Below are positions 43,084 through 61,471 of a stretch of 64,000 nt of DNA, piece after piece. The notes under the pieces are model-generated. The model was not told the origin of the DNA. It saw nothing but the letters and a program-made list of their open reading frames with translations, and did not search any database. This DNA comes from Strigamia acuminata. Its lineage: Eukaryota; Arthropoda; Chilopoda; Geophilomorpha; Linotaeniidae. The stretch spans positions 1,738,001 through 1,802,000 of the forward strand of contig OX442323.1 in NCBI GenBank assembly GCA_949358305.1, given 5' to 3'. The translations under genes were made by a program, and so were the position numbers. How positions within the stretch are numbered: the stretch's first letter is position 1; every line of letters begins with the position of its first letter.

Positions 43084-44084
43084 GTCGACTGTTAGGGTCA
43101 AATGAAAATCATAATAGTCTATGGAACAAATTCTTTATATATTGGCATGTTAACGACACATGAACGTATTCTTTATACGAAGTTGGCAATAACGTATACT
43201 GGACGTTATTGTGACATTGTTGGTGATCAAATTGTTCATTTTTTTGGTGCAGTGTATACTATTTCAGGAATTTCAATTAAATTGACCTTGTTATGGTTCA
43301 TTTTTAGTGAGTTTTATCAAATACCACTTTTATCTGTGAACTTTTTGTTCGTGTAATAAATTAAATAGCATGGGAGTAATTTGTTTCGTTTTTATTAATT
43401 TTTTTTCTAAGCGATTTATTTAACAGGATGAATTAATTATGACACATTTTAAAAAGAAGGTTGTAATTTTTCTTTATTTCTGTGATGGAGAAAAACCATG
43501 TCAATGAAGTCAATAATTAATGTGTCCTCAAGAATATTTTTTGGACGGAATATTCATTTAAAATTGACTCGAATCAGCTCGGACTCTCTTGCTCCAATGG
43601 CAAGCCTTCCGTTGTCTACGGTCACTTCAGGAACGGAAAGTCGCATAATGTGTGCAGGGCAGCCGGTCATAGGCCTAAATCGAAGTGGCTATTTCCCCTG
43701 AAACTTCAGGGGTAATAGAACACGGACTGATTCCACTGGAATTTTAGGGAAAATAGCACACAAGCCATTTCCACTGATATTTCAATAGAAATTTTCCATT
43801 GAAATTTCAAAAAGGAAGTAAATAAATATTTCTGCCTAACTGTAAAAATTCAATTCAATTCAATCAACTTTCACGAGGACACTGTTCGACAAATTTATCA
43901 TTTTTTATGTTTTTTAGATAAATATATTATTATTTTGATGGTTTTTTTTAAAATAAATTTATCACAAACTGTAAATTGTTTTCAAGAGTGTGCTGCAAAG
44001 ACAATTTTCCAAATTCTTCAATCAGTGTGTGTTTCTCGTTGTTCAGTGATGAATCACAATCAAAGAGATCAGAACTATGACAAA
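43084..44084. other. Intergenic stretch
   Basis: About 1 kb upstream of the LRR gene, AT-rich. Near 43680-43810 there are imperfect repeats of a cctgaaa/ttcaggg and ttccactga type. No gene recognised. Confidence 0.35.
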
Positions 44085-44540
44085 GAAAAAATAAGTGATT
44101 GCTTTTTTTATTGCTCTGGGTGTCAGATGCTATTTGATTGATTTTAAAGAAATACAAACAATCAGTATAAATTTAGATTGATAAGTGTTTATTTAAATTC
44201 AGGTTACAGCAACTGGCGGTATCCTAAATACATTTACTATACATTTTATTCTTACATTATAATTACACTCTTGTCTATTGTGTGTACTTATATTTGTTGG
44301 AAGTTGTTTCACACATTCTTGAGCAGTTTCAGTCAGTTTGTCTATACGCTGCACAAAAGTTTACGTCAGAAATTGTATCTGGTGGTAATTACGTCAAAAA
44401 TAGACAGAAGATTCATGCATTTGAAATTGTTAATTTGATCATCCTTGTGATCAAATTGACGATTTGCAAGAACAGACCAATTACATAATTTGATTGTGAC
44501 TATAAGTAATTCAGAACTGTGTGTCGAATCGATATTATGA
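44085..44540 (-). pseudogene. Partial duplicate of paralogue A (one exon plus introns)
   Basis: This stretch aligns with 39405-39860 in gene A, introns included, so it is a DNA-level duplication. It contains one exon equivalent (44348-44292, 57 nt, 'RIDKLTETAQECVKQLPTN'), differing from gene A by two residues. The acceptor is kept, but the donor GTAAGT has become ATAAGT. No other exon is present. Confidence 0.75.
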
Positions 44541-44730
44541 ATTACTTCTAATAATGAGTTTATTGTTGTTTATTTACTTTATTTTAGCATTATTAGGCCT
44601 AACATTAGGCTTAATACTGCTAAATAACAACTGGAATTAGAAAATCGTTTGCGCAGAATGGGATGCGCAGTGCGAATTTAGCATCAAGATACCGTGCGCG
44701 AACTGTAGTTGGATCCGCCCATGTGGATTA

Positions 44731-45200
44731 TATAGAGTTTAGGGACAAATGTTGTCACAGTCTTGACTTTATAGTGTAGAGATTACTTCGTGCGTTTCCG
44801 GATTAGCACGATTGTCACGCGATTAGTTTATCATTGTATTATGTCCCGGAATTGCAGATCAGTTGTTATTGCTTTTTATCTAATGCGTGTTTCGTTACCA
44901 CAACTGATTTACCTTTATATAATGATTTGTCTAATTGTCGTCTGCTCTTATGAGCATTTTGTATTAAGAACTTGTTCTGTTTTAAGTTGTTTATGTTTAA
45001 ACATTGTACAGGACAAATCAAATTGAATACAATAGTGATTTGTCCTTCTTATAGTTTGTGAGGTGAAATAACCTCAAACCATGTATCATTTGTTCTCACA
45101 TGTTTTCCATGATATTAAAGATGGCGGCACAATTTGTGCTAGTGTTGCAAAACATTGAAAACTGCTTGAACTCACCTGATTTAAGATCCATAGGCCAACA
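44731..45200 (+). repeat. 5' LTR of the Copia element
   Basis: 470 bp; contains a short frame (44790-45026) repeated identically in the 3' LTR, without a protein motif. Confidence 0.9.
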
Positions 45201-45213
45201 GTGGTAGCAGAGG

Positions 45214-46377
45214 CATGAGTTTCTGGTGAGTTGCTGTTGTTTAAAGCAATTTTTCGGCGTTTTTCCACGTCGCGGGCGGCCACGACGCACGGAAAACGGA
45301 GGGGGGCGAGACGAAACGTTTCCCACACGTCGCCGAGCAGCACAGCCAACAACGGGGGTCGGCGGATTCGAAATTGTTCGTTTTTCGACGGTTTTGAGCG
45401 GTTTCAAGCGTGGAAAGGCCAGCGTTTTCATCATTAGAGATGTCAACAAGATATTTTCGTTAAAATATCCGGCATTTGGCAGTAGGAAACTGCTAAAACC
45501 ACGTGAAACTGTACTTTTCAAACCGGATCACATTTTGAGAAATCCAAGATGGCGCCGCCCAGCTGTTAAGTGTTTGGACTGTTTGCTGCATCGTTTTCCA
45601 GCGGTTTTCGGTACTTGTGAGTTGCTACGAGTGTCTGTATTTATTATTTACATCAGTGCAAGGTGTTTTAACTCTTTTTGCTTCTATTTATCGGCGGAGT
45701 TCGTCGATTTTGAGTGTTTTTCGCCGCGTACGAGTGTATCGCCGATCAACACGGATATTTCGCATTACGAACGGTCAACGTTCGTCCTACACGTCTCGAA
45801 CGACGTGGCAACGTTTTGGGAACCCGTGCGTACGTAATACGCACGTGTATTCGACACTGAAGAGCCGCAATTCGCACGACCGCGATTGCGAAGGCGCGGA
45901 AGTGCGCAATATCGTTTTGCATCGATTTTGCCCACGTTTGCACGGAAGTGTGCACGTGGAAGACACGTCAGCCCAATTTCCGTGTGTATTTCAGCGTGGG
46001 ACAGCATTTCAACACGGAAATCATCTCAACTTGCCATCTTCACATCATAATAGTGTATATTAGGGGTCGAAATTATTTGTCAATAATATTAAGTTTTTGT
46101 TTGGGCCCTTTTGTTTGTTTGACACCCTTTAGGCATTCGCCTAGTGTCATCCTATTCTTGGCCAGGCTTGCTCGAAGCAAGGGGGCGATCCCGCGACCCC
46201 AGGAGTGTCGGACGGAAGCCCTTGTAGCGACTGGTCAAGGTAGTTGTGCTCACTTATTGAGCTGTACCCCGGGTGGAATTGCATTATTTTTCGCCTAATT
46301 TTTGGTGGGTTAAGTGTGATATTTTGCAAGTGTTGTGTTTTTTGAGTGATTTTTGTGTTTGTGCTACGAATTTTATA
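45214..46377 (+). other. Long leader of the Copia element
   Basis: About 1.2 kb between primer site and gag-pol ATG, clearly richer in G+C than its flanks, with many cg-containing stretches. Frames here lack a good ATG and motifs, so I read it as an untranslated leader, possibly for packaging or dimerisation. Confidence 0.5.
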
Positions 46378-49300
46378 ATGGCCAGTGAAGTGATGGAAGA
46401 TTTTTCCAAGCCATTTAATGCAAACATTCGCAAATTAGATGGTGCAAATTATGAGTCTTGGGCCGTCGACATGCAGCTTTACTTAGAGCACCAAGGAGTT
46501 TGGGCTCACGTAATTGGAACCGAGCCAGCGTTGGCCGCAACGGCCTCCCCGAAGGAAAAGCGTGATTTCCAGGCACGAGAATCCCGTGCACGTTCCTCCA
46601 TTTGTCTCGGCTGTACGGAAGCCCAGAAGGGAGTTGCTGTTGCACATAAAACAGCAAAGGCAGCGTGGGACGCGTTAAAAACAGCGTACCAGCCCACTAC
46701 GATGGCGCGACAAGCCAGGTTGCGCCGGGAGTTTTTACAACTCCAGATGCTTCCGGGAGACGACATGGTTGTGTTTACTTCTAGAGTAGACAGGAAGGCG
46801 CTAGAATTAAAGGACGTGGACATTACTCTGTCGGATAAAGAGATCGCGTTCCAATATTTGGATTTCCTCGGGCCTGAATACGAGGCTCTAAAATCCATCG
46901 TGTACCACTGGGACAAAGCCGACTTTACGGTCGCAAAAGTTAAAGAAAGGCTCCTTGCTGAGTATAACAGGACCCATGGCGGGACTGCGCCGGGGGATGC
47001 GACTGCATCTGCATCTGGAGCTTATGCAACGAACCCACAACGGTCACAGCAAAAAGGAATTGTTTGCTATAACTGCGGCGGAAAAGGACACTTTTTGCGC
47101 GATTGCCCTTCATCGAAACAGGGCTTTACGATTGTGCCGACAAAGTCAGCATCGAACGTTTCTCAGTCTCGTGGACGTAGTAAAGGTCGAGGACGTGCAC
47201 GAGGGAAGAAAGCTAACGTCAGCTCTTCAGAGGAACTTGAAGGATTTTATACATCGCTTCAACAGACCATCGGACAATCAACGACAACCGTGTCTTCATT
47301 TGTTACATCATCGGGGGTGCAAGACATGGCGTGGTATGTGGACACTGGCGCCACCGACCACTTTACTTTCACCAAACACGGTTTCGTGAATTACAAGCCC
47401 CTTTCTAATTATTCAGTGCGATTGGGTGAGGGTTCATCCAAAATTGACGGGGTGGGAGATATTAAACTAGAATCACGGGATAAATCTCAAGGGCACCCAT
47501 TCATATTAAAGAATGTGTTTTACGCACCAAATTTTACTAAAAATTTGATTTCCCTCGGTCGCACTGATGAGGCTGGGTATATAACCCGAGTTGGTGAAGG
47601 GAAAATGGTCATTTTCAAACAACGGATTACGGAACCAATACTGACAGCCATGCGTCAGTCGGACAGAATGTACAAGAGTTCTTGTCAGATTGCGGTTCCT
47701 TCTGTAAATGCAAGTGTTGTTCCGACGCATGCGGAAACACCTAGCATGAGTGGTCCGGTTACTAACCAATCAAGTGTTACTGAAAGTGTTAATGTTGTTA
47801 ATGATAATAGCGTTTTATCTAATTCTAACTCGAGTGAATGCGTAGCGCAGGCGAGCGAAATTACGAAACCGTCTTATAACGAGGTGTTAAAAACACCAAA
47901 AGGCATTAAGGGCAGTAAAACTCTGGGGACTTTAGTTGATTTGCAGGCAAAAGCGGCACAAAGTGGATCCGGCACAGGTGCGCTTTCAGCCAACGGAGTT
48001 AAAGGGGTTCAGCCTAATGTAAAGGCGGATAAAGCGTTAGACATTACTTATTGGCACGGCCGAATGGCACATTTACACACGAAGGGTATTGTTGACATGG
48101 AAAAGTCAACAGATATTTTTGGAGTGAAATTGTCTAATAAAGACATGGACCCGTGTGACGCGTGCATAAGAGCGAAAAAGACGCGTGCGGGGTTTCTTCC
48201 GATTGGACAAATTTTGACCAAAGGCATATTAGACCTTGTCCATATGGACGTTTGGGGAGCAAGCCAAACTAAAACCCTTGGGGGTGGGAGTTATTTCCTA
48301 CTTATAGTGGACGATTATTCACGCTTTATGTGGATATACATCATGAAAAAGAAAAGTGATGTATTAGGGATTTTTAAGATTTGGCAAAGAGAGATTGAAC
48401 GTACGACATCTAAAAAGGTCAAAGCGATACGAACTGACCGAGGGGGTGAGTTTGTATCCAAAGAATGGGAAGATTATGCTCAACAAGAAGGAATTAAATG
48501 CGAGCGGACGAATGCCTATTCGCCCGAAATGAATTCTGTCGCAGAGCGGGCCAACCGCCTAATCTTAGAGGGGGTGAGAGCAATGCTAATCGAAACGGGT
48601 CTTCCCAAGAGATTGTGGGGAGAGTTAGCGGTAACTCTTGTTTATGTTAAAAACCTATACCCACATCCGAAATTAAATAATCATTCCCCCTATAATGTAT
48701 TTTATAACAAAAGGGCTTCAGTTAGGCATTTAAGATGCATTGGATCAAAATGTTACACACATATCCCTGCCCAACAACGACATAGCAAATTGGAACCAAG
48801 AGCTTGGGTTGGAGCCCTTGTAGGTTATTGTACTGATACAAAGGGATATCGCATATGGGACCCAACACGTAACAAGATTTTTGGGTCAAAACACGTGACC
48901 GTTAATGAAAATGAATATTGGCACGAGAAGGGGAACCACATTCCTAAAAACGGAAAGGAACAGACACAAAGTTTTGAATACTTTAATGTGAGTGACTTGG
49001 GACTTGAGTCAGATGACGAAGCACCAACACCAGTGAGGTTAGCACCTGTTCCTATACCAGGTCAAATTTTGCCAGGTCAAGTTCCCCCAATTCAGGGTTT
49101 ACCTGTCCAACAAGCCGTGCCACCTGTTTTAAAGCCGCTTCCACCAGCTGTGGATTTGACACTTGGTAAGCCCCCATTACCAACAACCCCTAAACCCCTG
49201 GTTTTTAAGAAACCAAAACTGATTGAATTTACTGGAGAACCAACTGACGAAGTCAGTGATGATGAAGAGGTTTTCCAAGAAGCACTGTTAGCTTCTCCAA

Positions 49301-51132
49301 ACGTAAGAGGGGGTCAAGAGGCTGTAGCAGTTGGGGGTGTTCCTTTGTTAAAATTGAACATGAGTGATTGGGATATTAAACCATATGTTAGACAAACAGG
49401 AAGGGATGCTGGGACAACCTATGCGCATTATGTAGCGCCGAATAAGAAAAGGCTCCGCAGCAGAATTGAGGCATTGCATTGGTGCCAAGAAAACGGATAC
49501 GAGTTTGAGGCAGATCTGTTTGATTTCTCAGGGAAAACTCAAAATGAAGAACTTCCGAACCCATTTGCGGGTTTTGCGGGTTGTTGTGCGCTTGAGCCCA
49601 ACACCTACGAGGAGGCTATAAAAGGCGAGCGAAAGTCCGAATGGGTTGGCGCAATGCAAGAAGAAATTGACATATTTAATGAAAGAAAGGTATATGAAGA
49701 GGTTGATTGTGAGAAAGACCAACAATTGCTAGGCAGCAAATGGATCTATAAGATCAAGAGAGATAATACCGGGGAAATAAGACGTCATCGAGCGAGACTG
49801 GTCGCCCAAGGTTTCAAACAGCGACCGGGTATAGATTTTACCGAGGTGTTCTCACCTGTGGTGAATTTTGTTGTTATCTTGGTGTTATTTTGCATATTGG
49901 TTGTTCTCATGAATTGGAGAGACACACATGCGGATATAAAAGCCGCATATCTCTATGGAGACTTGGACGAAGTCCAATACATGGGAATTCCAAAAGGGTT
50001 TCAAACGCCGCAGAATGTCGGCAAGTGCTGGAAGCTTTACAAAGCTTTATACGGCCTGCATCAGTCGGGCCGTATGTGGTTCGAAAAGTTGCACGACAGA
50101 CTGTTGCACATAGGATTTAAACCGGTCCCTGGTTTCAACTGCGTTTATTGCATGGACAGAGATGTAGTTTTAGTCGTGTATGTCGATGACTTAGTCATCT
50201 TTTCACGCAACGAAAAGATCGAGAAAGATGTCCTGTCCTGGATTACAGAACACTTTCAAATGGTAAACCTTGGGCCAGTGACCCTTTTACTAGGCATAGA
50301 ATTTACGCGTGTGAATGGCAAGATCTTAGTGCATCAGCGCAAATATATCGAGAGATTATGCAACCATTTTAAAATCGATGGGTCGCATAAAGTTCATTTA
50401 CCTGGGGCTGTAGGTACTATGATAATGGGGGTGAAAAAGGATGAACAACTTGACACCGTGTTCCCCTATAGATCGCTGGTTGGTAGTCTTCTGTTTTTGG
50501 CGTCGCGAACCAGACCAGATATACTATTTTCCACCATTGTGCTCTCCCAATACAACGAGCGACATTCTCAGAGACATATTAATATGTTATTGCAGGTACT
50601 CAGGTACCTGAAAAGTACTGAGGATTATTGTATTGATCTCTCGAGATGCAAAAGCGCTTTGCTAACGGTATTTACCGATGCGTCATACGCTACTGATGTA
50701 GACCAACGAAGGAGTTTCGGAGGTCATGTAGTTTTCCTGGGCGGTGTTCCGGTTTCGTGGTCATGTAGAAAGCAGAAGATGACCACGTTATCCGTGATGG
50801 AGTCAGAGTTTGTGGCCATCGTTGATGGCGTCAGGGAACTGATATGGCTTAAGAGGCTCTTCAACATGTCGGTAATGTTCGACTACTTTGGGAATTTGCA
50901 GCCCTGTGTCTTAGCTGATAGCACAGCGGCGATACAATATAGCAAGAACCGCGTAGAAAATAAAGCGAACAAACACATCGAGGTTCGCTTTCATTATTTA
51001 CGCGATCTGTATGAAAGCAAGGTCTTCGACATCCGGCACGTTTCTGGAAGACTGAACGTGGCCGATTTATTAACCAAGTGGTTAGCCCGACCACGTTTGA
51101 CTGAATTGTGTGGACACATCTTTGACATGTGA
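46378..51132 (+). CDS. Copia Gag-Pol polyprotein
   Basis: 1584 codons from ATG 46378 (ataATGGCC); the frame is open further upstream but without an ATG. Order is typical of Copia: Gag of UBN2 type ('LDGANYESWAVDMQLYLEHQ'), CCHC knuckle 'CYNCGGKGHFLRDC' (about 232), protease 'WYVDTGATDHFTF' (about 320), integrase finger 'HGRMAHLH' with 'CDACIRAKKTR' and DDE core 'HMDVWG', 'RTDRGGEF', 'NSVAERANRL' (about 560-725), reverse transcriptase 'HADIKAAYLYGDL' and 'YVDDLVIF' (about 1268), then RNase H 'VFTDASYATD', 'VMESEFVAI', 'LADSTAAIQYSKN'. A proline-rich linker separates integrase and RT. No stop or frameshift; all key residues seen. Confidence 0.95.
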   Translation: MASEVMEDFSKPFNANIRKLDGANYESWAVDMQLYLEHQGVWAHVIGTEPALAATASPKEKRDFQARESRARSSICLGCTEAQKGVAVAHKTAKAAWDALKTAYQPTTMARQARLRREFLQLQMLPGDDMVVFTSRVDRKALELKDVDITLSDKEIAFQYLDFLGPEYEALKSIVYHWDKADFTVAKVKERLLAEYNRTHGGTAPGDATASASGAYATNPQRSQQKGIVCYNCGGKGHFLRDCPSSKQGFTIVPTKSASNVSQSRGRSKGRGRARGKKANVSSSEELEGFYTSLQQTIGQSTTTVSSFVTSSGVQDMAWYVDTGATDHFTFTKHGFVNYKPLSNYSVRLGEGSSKIDGVGDIKLESRDKSQGHPFILKNVFYAPNFTKNLISLGRTDEAGYITRVGEGKMVIFKQRITEPILTAMRQSDRMYKSSCQIAVPSVNASVVPTHAETPSMSGPVTNQSSVTESVNVVNDNSVLSNSNSSECVAQASEITKPSYNEVLKTPKGIKGSKTLGTLVDLQAKAAQSGSGTGALSANGVKGVQPNVKADKALDITYWHGRMAHLHTKGIVDMEKSTDIFGVKLSNKDMDPCDACIRAKKTRAGFLPIGQILTKGILDLVHMDVWGASQTKTLGGGSYFLLIVDDYSRFMWIYIMKKKSDVLGIFKIWQREIERTTSKKVKAIRTDRGGEFVSKEWEDYAQQEGIKCERTNAYSPEMNSVAERANRLILEGVRAMLIETGLPKRLWGELAVTLVYVKNLYPHPKLNNHSPYNVFYNKRASVRHLRCIGSKCYTHIPAQQRHSKLEPRAWVGALVGYCTDTKGYRIWDPTRNKIFGSKHVTVNENEYWHEKGNHIPKNGKEQTQSFEYFNVSDLGLESDDEAPTPVRLAPVPIPGQILPGQVPPIQGLPVQQAVPPVLKPLPPAVDLTLGKPPLPTTPKPLVFKKPKLIEFTGEPTDEVSDDEEVFQEALLASPNVRGGQEAVAVGGVPLLKLNMSDWDIKPYVRQTGRDAGTTYAHYVAPNKKRLRSRIEALHWCQENGYEFEADLFDFSGKTQNEELPNPFAGFAGCCALEPNTYEEAIKGERKSEWVGAMQEEIDIFNERKVYEEVDCEKDQQLLGSKWIYKIKRDNTGEIRRHRARLVAQGFKQRPGIDFTEVFSPVVNFVVILVLFCILVVLMNWRDTHADIKAAYLYGDLDEVQYMGIPKGFQTPQNVGKCWKLYKALYGLHQSGRMWFEKLHDRLLHIGFKPVPGFNCVYCMDRDVVLVVYVDDLVIFSRNEKIEKDVLSWITEHFQMVNLGPVTLLLGIEFTRVNGKILVHQRKYIERLCNHFKIDGSHKVHLPGAVGTMIMGVKKDEQLDTVFPYRSLVGSLLFLASRTRPDILFSTIVLSQYNERHSQRHINMLLQVLRYLKSTEDYCIDLSRCKSALLTVFTDASYATDVDQRRSFGGHVVFLGGVPVSWSCRKQKMTTLSVMESEFVAIVDGVRELIWLKRLFNMSVMFDYFGNLQPCVLADSTAAIQYSKNRVENKANKHIEVRFHYLRDLYESKVFDIRHVSGRLNVADLLTKWLARPRLTELCGHIFDM

Positions 51133-51153
51133 CACAGTTGTCCAGAGGGGGTA

Positions 51154-51623
51154 TATAGAGTTTAGGGACAAATGTTGTCACAGTCTTGACTTTATAGTGT
51201 AGAGATTACTTCGTGCGTTTCCGGATTAGCACGATTGTCACGCGATTAGTTTATCATTGTATTATGTCCCGGAATTGCAGATCAGTTGTTATTGCTTTTT
51301 ATCTAATGCGTGTTTCGTTACCACAACTGATTTACCTTTATATAATGATTTGTCTAATTGTCGTCTGCTCTTATGAGCATTTTGTATTAAGAACTTGTTC
51401 TGTTTTAAGTTGTTTATGTTTAAACATTGTACAGGACAAATCAAATTGAATACAATAGTGATTTGTCCTTCTTATAGTTTGTGAGGTGAAATAACCTCAA
51501 ACCATGTATCATTTGTTCTCACATGTTTTCCATGATATTAAAGATGGCGGCACAATTTGTGCTAGTGTTGCAAAACATTGAAAACTGCTTGAACTCACCT
51601 GATTTAAGATCCATAGGCCAACA
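51154..51623 (+). repeat. 3' LTR of the Copia element
   Basis: 470 bp, identical in sampled stretches to 44731-45200; followed by GATTA. Confidence 0.9.
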
Positions 51624-51842
51624 GATTATTCAAAATGAGTTTAAGAATTGTAGACGCATAAACACAGAACCTTTACTGTTATTAAAAACCAGTAACAATA
51701 ATGGTAGATGCCCGTTTAAAAGTTACAATAATACTAGCGAAATTTGTTGGCATGAAGCAATAACTCAATAATTCAGAACAGTTTTGCATGTATCATATTT
51801 TAATCAGAACAAAATCACATCTTAATGCTTTATTTTTTTTAT

Positions 51843-53940
51843 TTATTCCTTGGCTTTAAGATTGTAGAATGTTTTCACCACCTGCAAATACACAATAAAG
51901 TGGTTAAATAAGTTGGTATTTGTTTTTTCAATTATTTTATTTCTCACCACAAGAGGCACATTGTGACAGTTCTTATCTATTGCAGCTACGAAAATTTTCT
52001 TACATTCCTCATTCTTTTTCTAATTGCAGAATATACAAAATGTGTTACTACATGCCAAAATTCAAAATAACTAGCAAAAGAACTTACAATTTCTTCCAAT
52101 AAACACTTTGTAAATTTTTGGGTCTAAAATTTAAATTTAACTTCAGAACTTGTAATATTGATTAATATTTTTAGTTTATTAAGTTTGATATTAATGAGAA
52201 TAGCTCGTACATACCAGACCAATATTATGTCTAAGTCTATCAGCCTCTTCCATTTCATTCTCTTCTGTTGCCGCCTCTTTCTTGCTGATTTCATTTTTGT
52301 CTTCATCGGCATCACGCTTTCCTAATTTGTAGTTGTCAAGCAAACTAGTTCTGCACGAATCAGTCACATCATGAACCTAAAAACAATTTGTGATAATTGA
52401 TATTTAAATATAAAAATATGTGAGAAATTAAAGCGGTGAATAGAGGCGGGTGCACCAAAAAAGTCCCAATTTAGAGCGAGTTTTTAGCATTTTAGCACGC
52501 TCTGTCTTGAAGGTGTTCATCGTAATGTTAATGTTATTGGCACAGTGTACAGGCTGTTCGATGCATTACCTTTTTCCAATCGGATTGAGAATGGCCTCTA
52601 ATGTCGATCATGTACCACATAATACCAATGTACTGATGATACTGGCACTTCTCTTCCTTAAAATATAAAATCATTATGTATTTCAGATATTTGATATATT
52701 TGACAGTAAAATGATAGTGCAGGTGCATTCAATTTGAATAGCGTATTTGTGCGATAAGAGTGGCTCTTGAGTAACATCGTTCTTGATATGTAGTTGCGGA
52801 CGAGAGCGGCAATTTGATATAATAGCCGCACTTTTCAAAAATGTGTGAAGTCGCAGACCGGCACGATTAAAAGTTTGAAAAGTAGACTTACTTTAGTCAA
52901 TGACTTGTCGTAATGTTTCCAGAAATTTTTGCGCATTGCTCTCTGTAAGAATTGTCTGTGTTATTGAGAAATTTAGTATCACAGTCCTCTGATAAAGTGT
53001 GGTACAATGCAGTGTTGTAGTACACTTTTAACATTTAATTCATATGACTACGGCACTGGCAACTGCACTGACGACACACTCAATCTATCAGAGGATTTAC
53101 AGTGGTTTGGTACGTAATAGATATTTACAAAGTGTTTTCTAGCTACAGCTTCAATACAGTCTTTTTGATCCTTCTCTTGGGAAAGACAGGTGTGAAACTG
53201 AAAAGATAAATTTACAAGAACGTATTGTTTTTTCTGTGTTTCTATATTTCTTAGTACTTACATTTTTTGGAAGTAGTTTGACACACGTCTGTGCTGATTC
53301 ACCCAACTTGTCTATGTGCTGCACAAAAACTTTAGATTAGTATTTCTGTTTTTATAAATTCTGGTAAAAACATACAGCGTCCACATAAAATATGCGATAA
53401 CTAAATCATGAGTCATTACAAAGAATATATCTTTCAATTTACGTTACAAATAATGCAAGCGCTGCCCCTGAATGCTTTAGATACACCTCCTTAGCGCATC
53501 GCTGCAGTGCATAGTGCAAGACTGGTAAGCGCACCATAATGCGCATTGATAAGACGCGATGATTAGACTTTTACTTTACCACGATGATGCTAAGAAGAAT
53601 AAAGATATCGAAAGAAAATTTGAATACCTCGGGCTCTTCGGGATAAGCTTTCTTGAAGCAATCGAGGCAGGGTTTTAACGTTTTATTCTGGAAAAATAAA
53701 CAATTGTTCAATTAAACACGCTTACTTGTTAGCGATTGCTGATTTATGAATACAACGAAAATTAGTCACACTCAACTTACTAAAGTTCCATTTCTAATTG
53801 TGTAACAAGTGTGGTTCATGTAGAAACCCTAAGTGCAAGAAAAATATGAAAACAAGTTCAAAATTTCAAATTTGACAAAAAAAACTTACGGACACTTGTA
53901 ACAAGCAAAGGCTAAAAGCGACAACAAGTAAGCACTTCAT
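51843..53940 (-). CDS. Secreted mini-exon protein, paralogue B
   Basis: Eleven exons: 53940-53890, 53828-53781, 53687-53628, 53318-53262, 53197-53129, 52942-52892, 52656-52570, 52376-52215, 52123-52088, 52019-51948 and 51881-51843 (243 aa). As in paralogue A, every exon length is a multiple of three, all introns are phase 0 and exon 1 is the signal peptide ('MKCLLVVAFSLCLLQVS'). Eight exons have exactly the same length as their counterparts; differences are exon 6 (51 against 48) and exon 8 (162 against 141, an acidic linker), so length changes are whole codons. Cysteine positions largely match ('PCLDCFKKAYPEEPE', 'AQTCVKLLPKN', 'FHTCLSQEKDQKDC', 'DKNCHNVPLV'). Family not recognised; a secreted helical protein is likely. 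The Copia insertion ends about 220 bp beyond its stop codon. Confidence 0.85.
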
Positions 53941-54619
53941 TCTGCTAGATTTTTTGCTGCAGTCTGAAGTCTGAAGAAGGTAGAATGAAGCTTACATCAC
54001 ATTTTGTACACATTTCATATGTTAATCACCATGCATTCCTCAACCTATACAACATGTTATTCGTGCGAGCTGCCGTGTTGCTGGCTTCCCATTAGTAATT
54101 CATTGCTTGCACCTTCATTCGCACTTCCTTGGTTTCACTTCCTGTTCTCGTTGTTGCTTTTGGGTTTTAAACAAAAGCACAAAAAGAAAGCAAACAAACA
54201 GAAAAATTTTCCGATATTAAATTTTAGTAGATGATCAAACAAGATAACATTACAATAATCAATTTAAAATTGTAACAAGTAGGAGTAAAATTTATACAAA
54301 CAAGCAAATTACAATAATGATAATTTTAGTTAGACGTAAATGGTAAATGGTTGTTTATGGCAGTCGCCGCATTACGCCTGAGACACAATAATAACGAAAT
54401 CGCGTAGTTACACATATAGTAATCCCAAAAATAGAACATGAGCAGCCCTGGACTAATCTTTAATGACTCTGAAATTTGACAAATGTTAAAACACTTTACA
54501 AACAAATGAAAACAGAATGTTGAAAAAGCCTTATGACACTTTATAAATATGCCATTAGAAAGATTCTTATTAAAAAACATTGTATGGAAAATACATGCGT
54601 TATGCTTGATTAGGTAAAT
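53941..54619. other. Intergenic stretch between paralogue B and copine 1
   Basis: AT-rich, no motif-bearing frame; should hold the promoter of paralogue B and the 3' end of copine 1. Confidence 0.4.
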
Positions 54620-58296
<3,677 letters not shown>

Positions 58297-58692
58297 AATT
58301 CGCCGAAAAGGTTTCGCGATCGACAGAAAATAACGTTTAGATTCAAGTTAACTGCGACCCTGCGACTAAAGCACAAGATTAGGAAAGAGGCGTGTCGTCG
58401 GCCCGACTACAACCCTACAACCGGACGCACAGACATTGAACGACGTCATTAGTTGCCACGTGTGATGTCATTGGGTGAATACTGTACTGTACGGAGGTCT
58501 ACAGCAGACACACGAAAATGTATTGTTTATTTTTGAAAAAGAATTATTTACTTTATTTTGTGATTTTCGTAACAATTCAACAAAGCCATAAAATTTTCGA
58601 ATACAAAATAACAAAAATTGGTACAAATTTAAGTTGTTGAGAAAAAAAAATAGATTTTTTGACACGATTAAGCATTTACGTCAAATCGAGTG

Positions 58693-61471
<2,779 letters not shown>

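Larger units (their letters stand above)
44731..51623 (+). mobile_element. Complete Copia retrotransposon
   Basis: LTRs at 44731-45200 and 51154-51623, both 470 bp and identical in the portions compared. A 5-bp duplication GATTA flanks them (44726-44730 and 51624-51628). The primer site TGGTAGCAGAGG (45202-45213) is complementary to initiator tRNA-Met. A polypurine tract cagaggggg precedes the 3' LTR. The duplication places the LTR start at TATAGAG, so the ends are TA...CA, not TG...CA. One long intact gag-pol frame fills the element. Insertion is recent. Confidence 0.93.

Noticed and set aside
45226-45837. 203-codon plus-strand frame in the Copia leader
   Set aside because: It starts with GTG, not ATG, has no motif, and lies in the GC-rich untranslated leader of the element.
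51624-51770. Plus-strand frame of about 48 codons after the Copia element
   Set aside because: No motif, too short, and part of it arises by reading out of the LTR.
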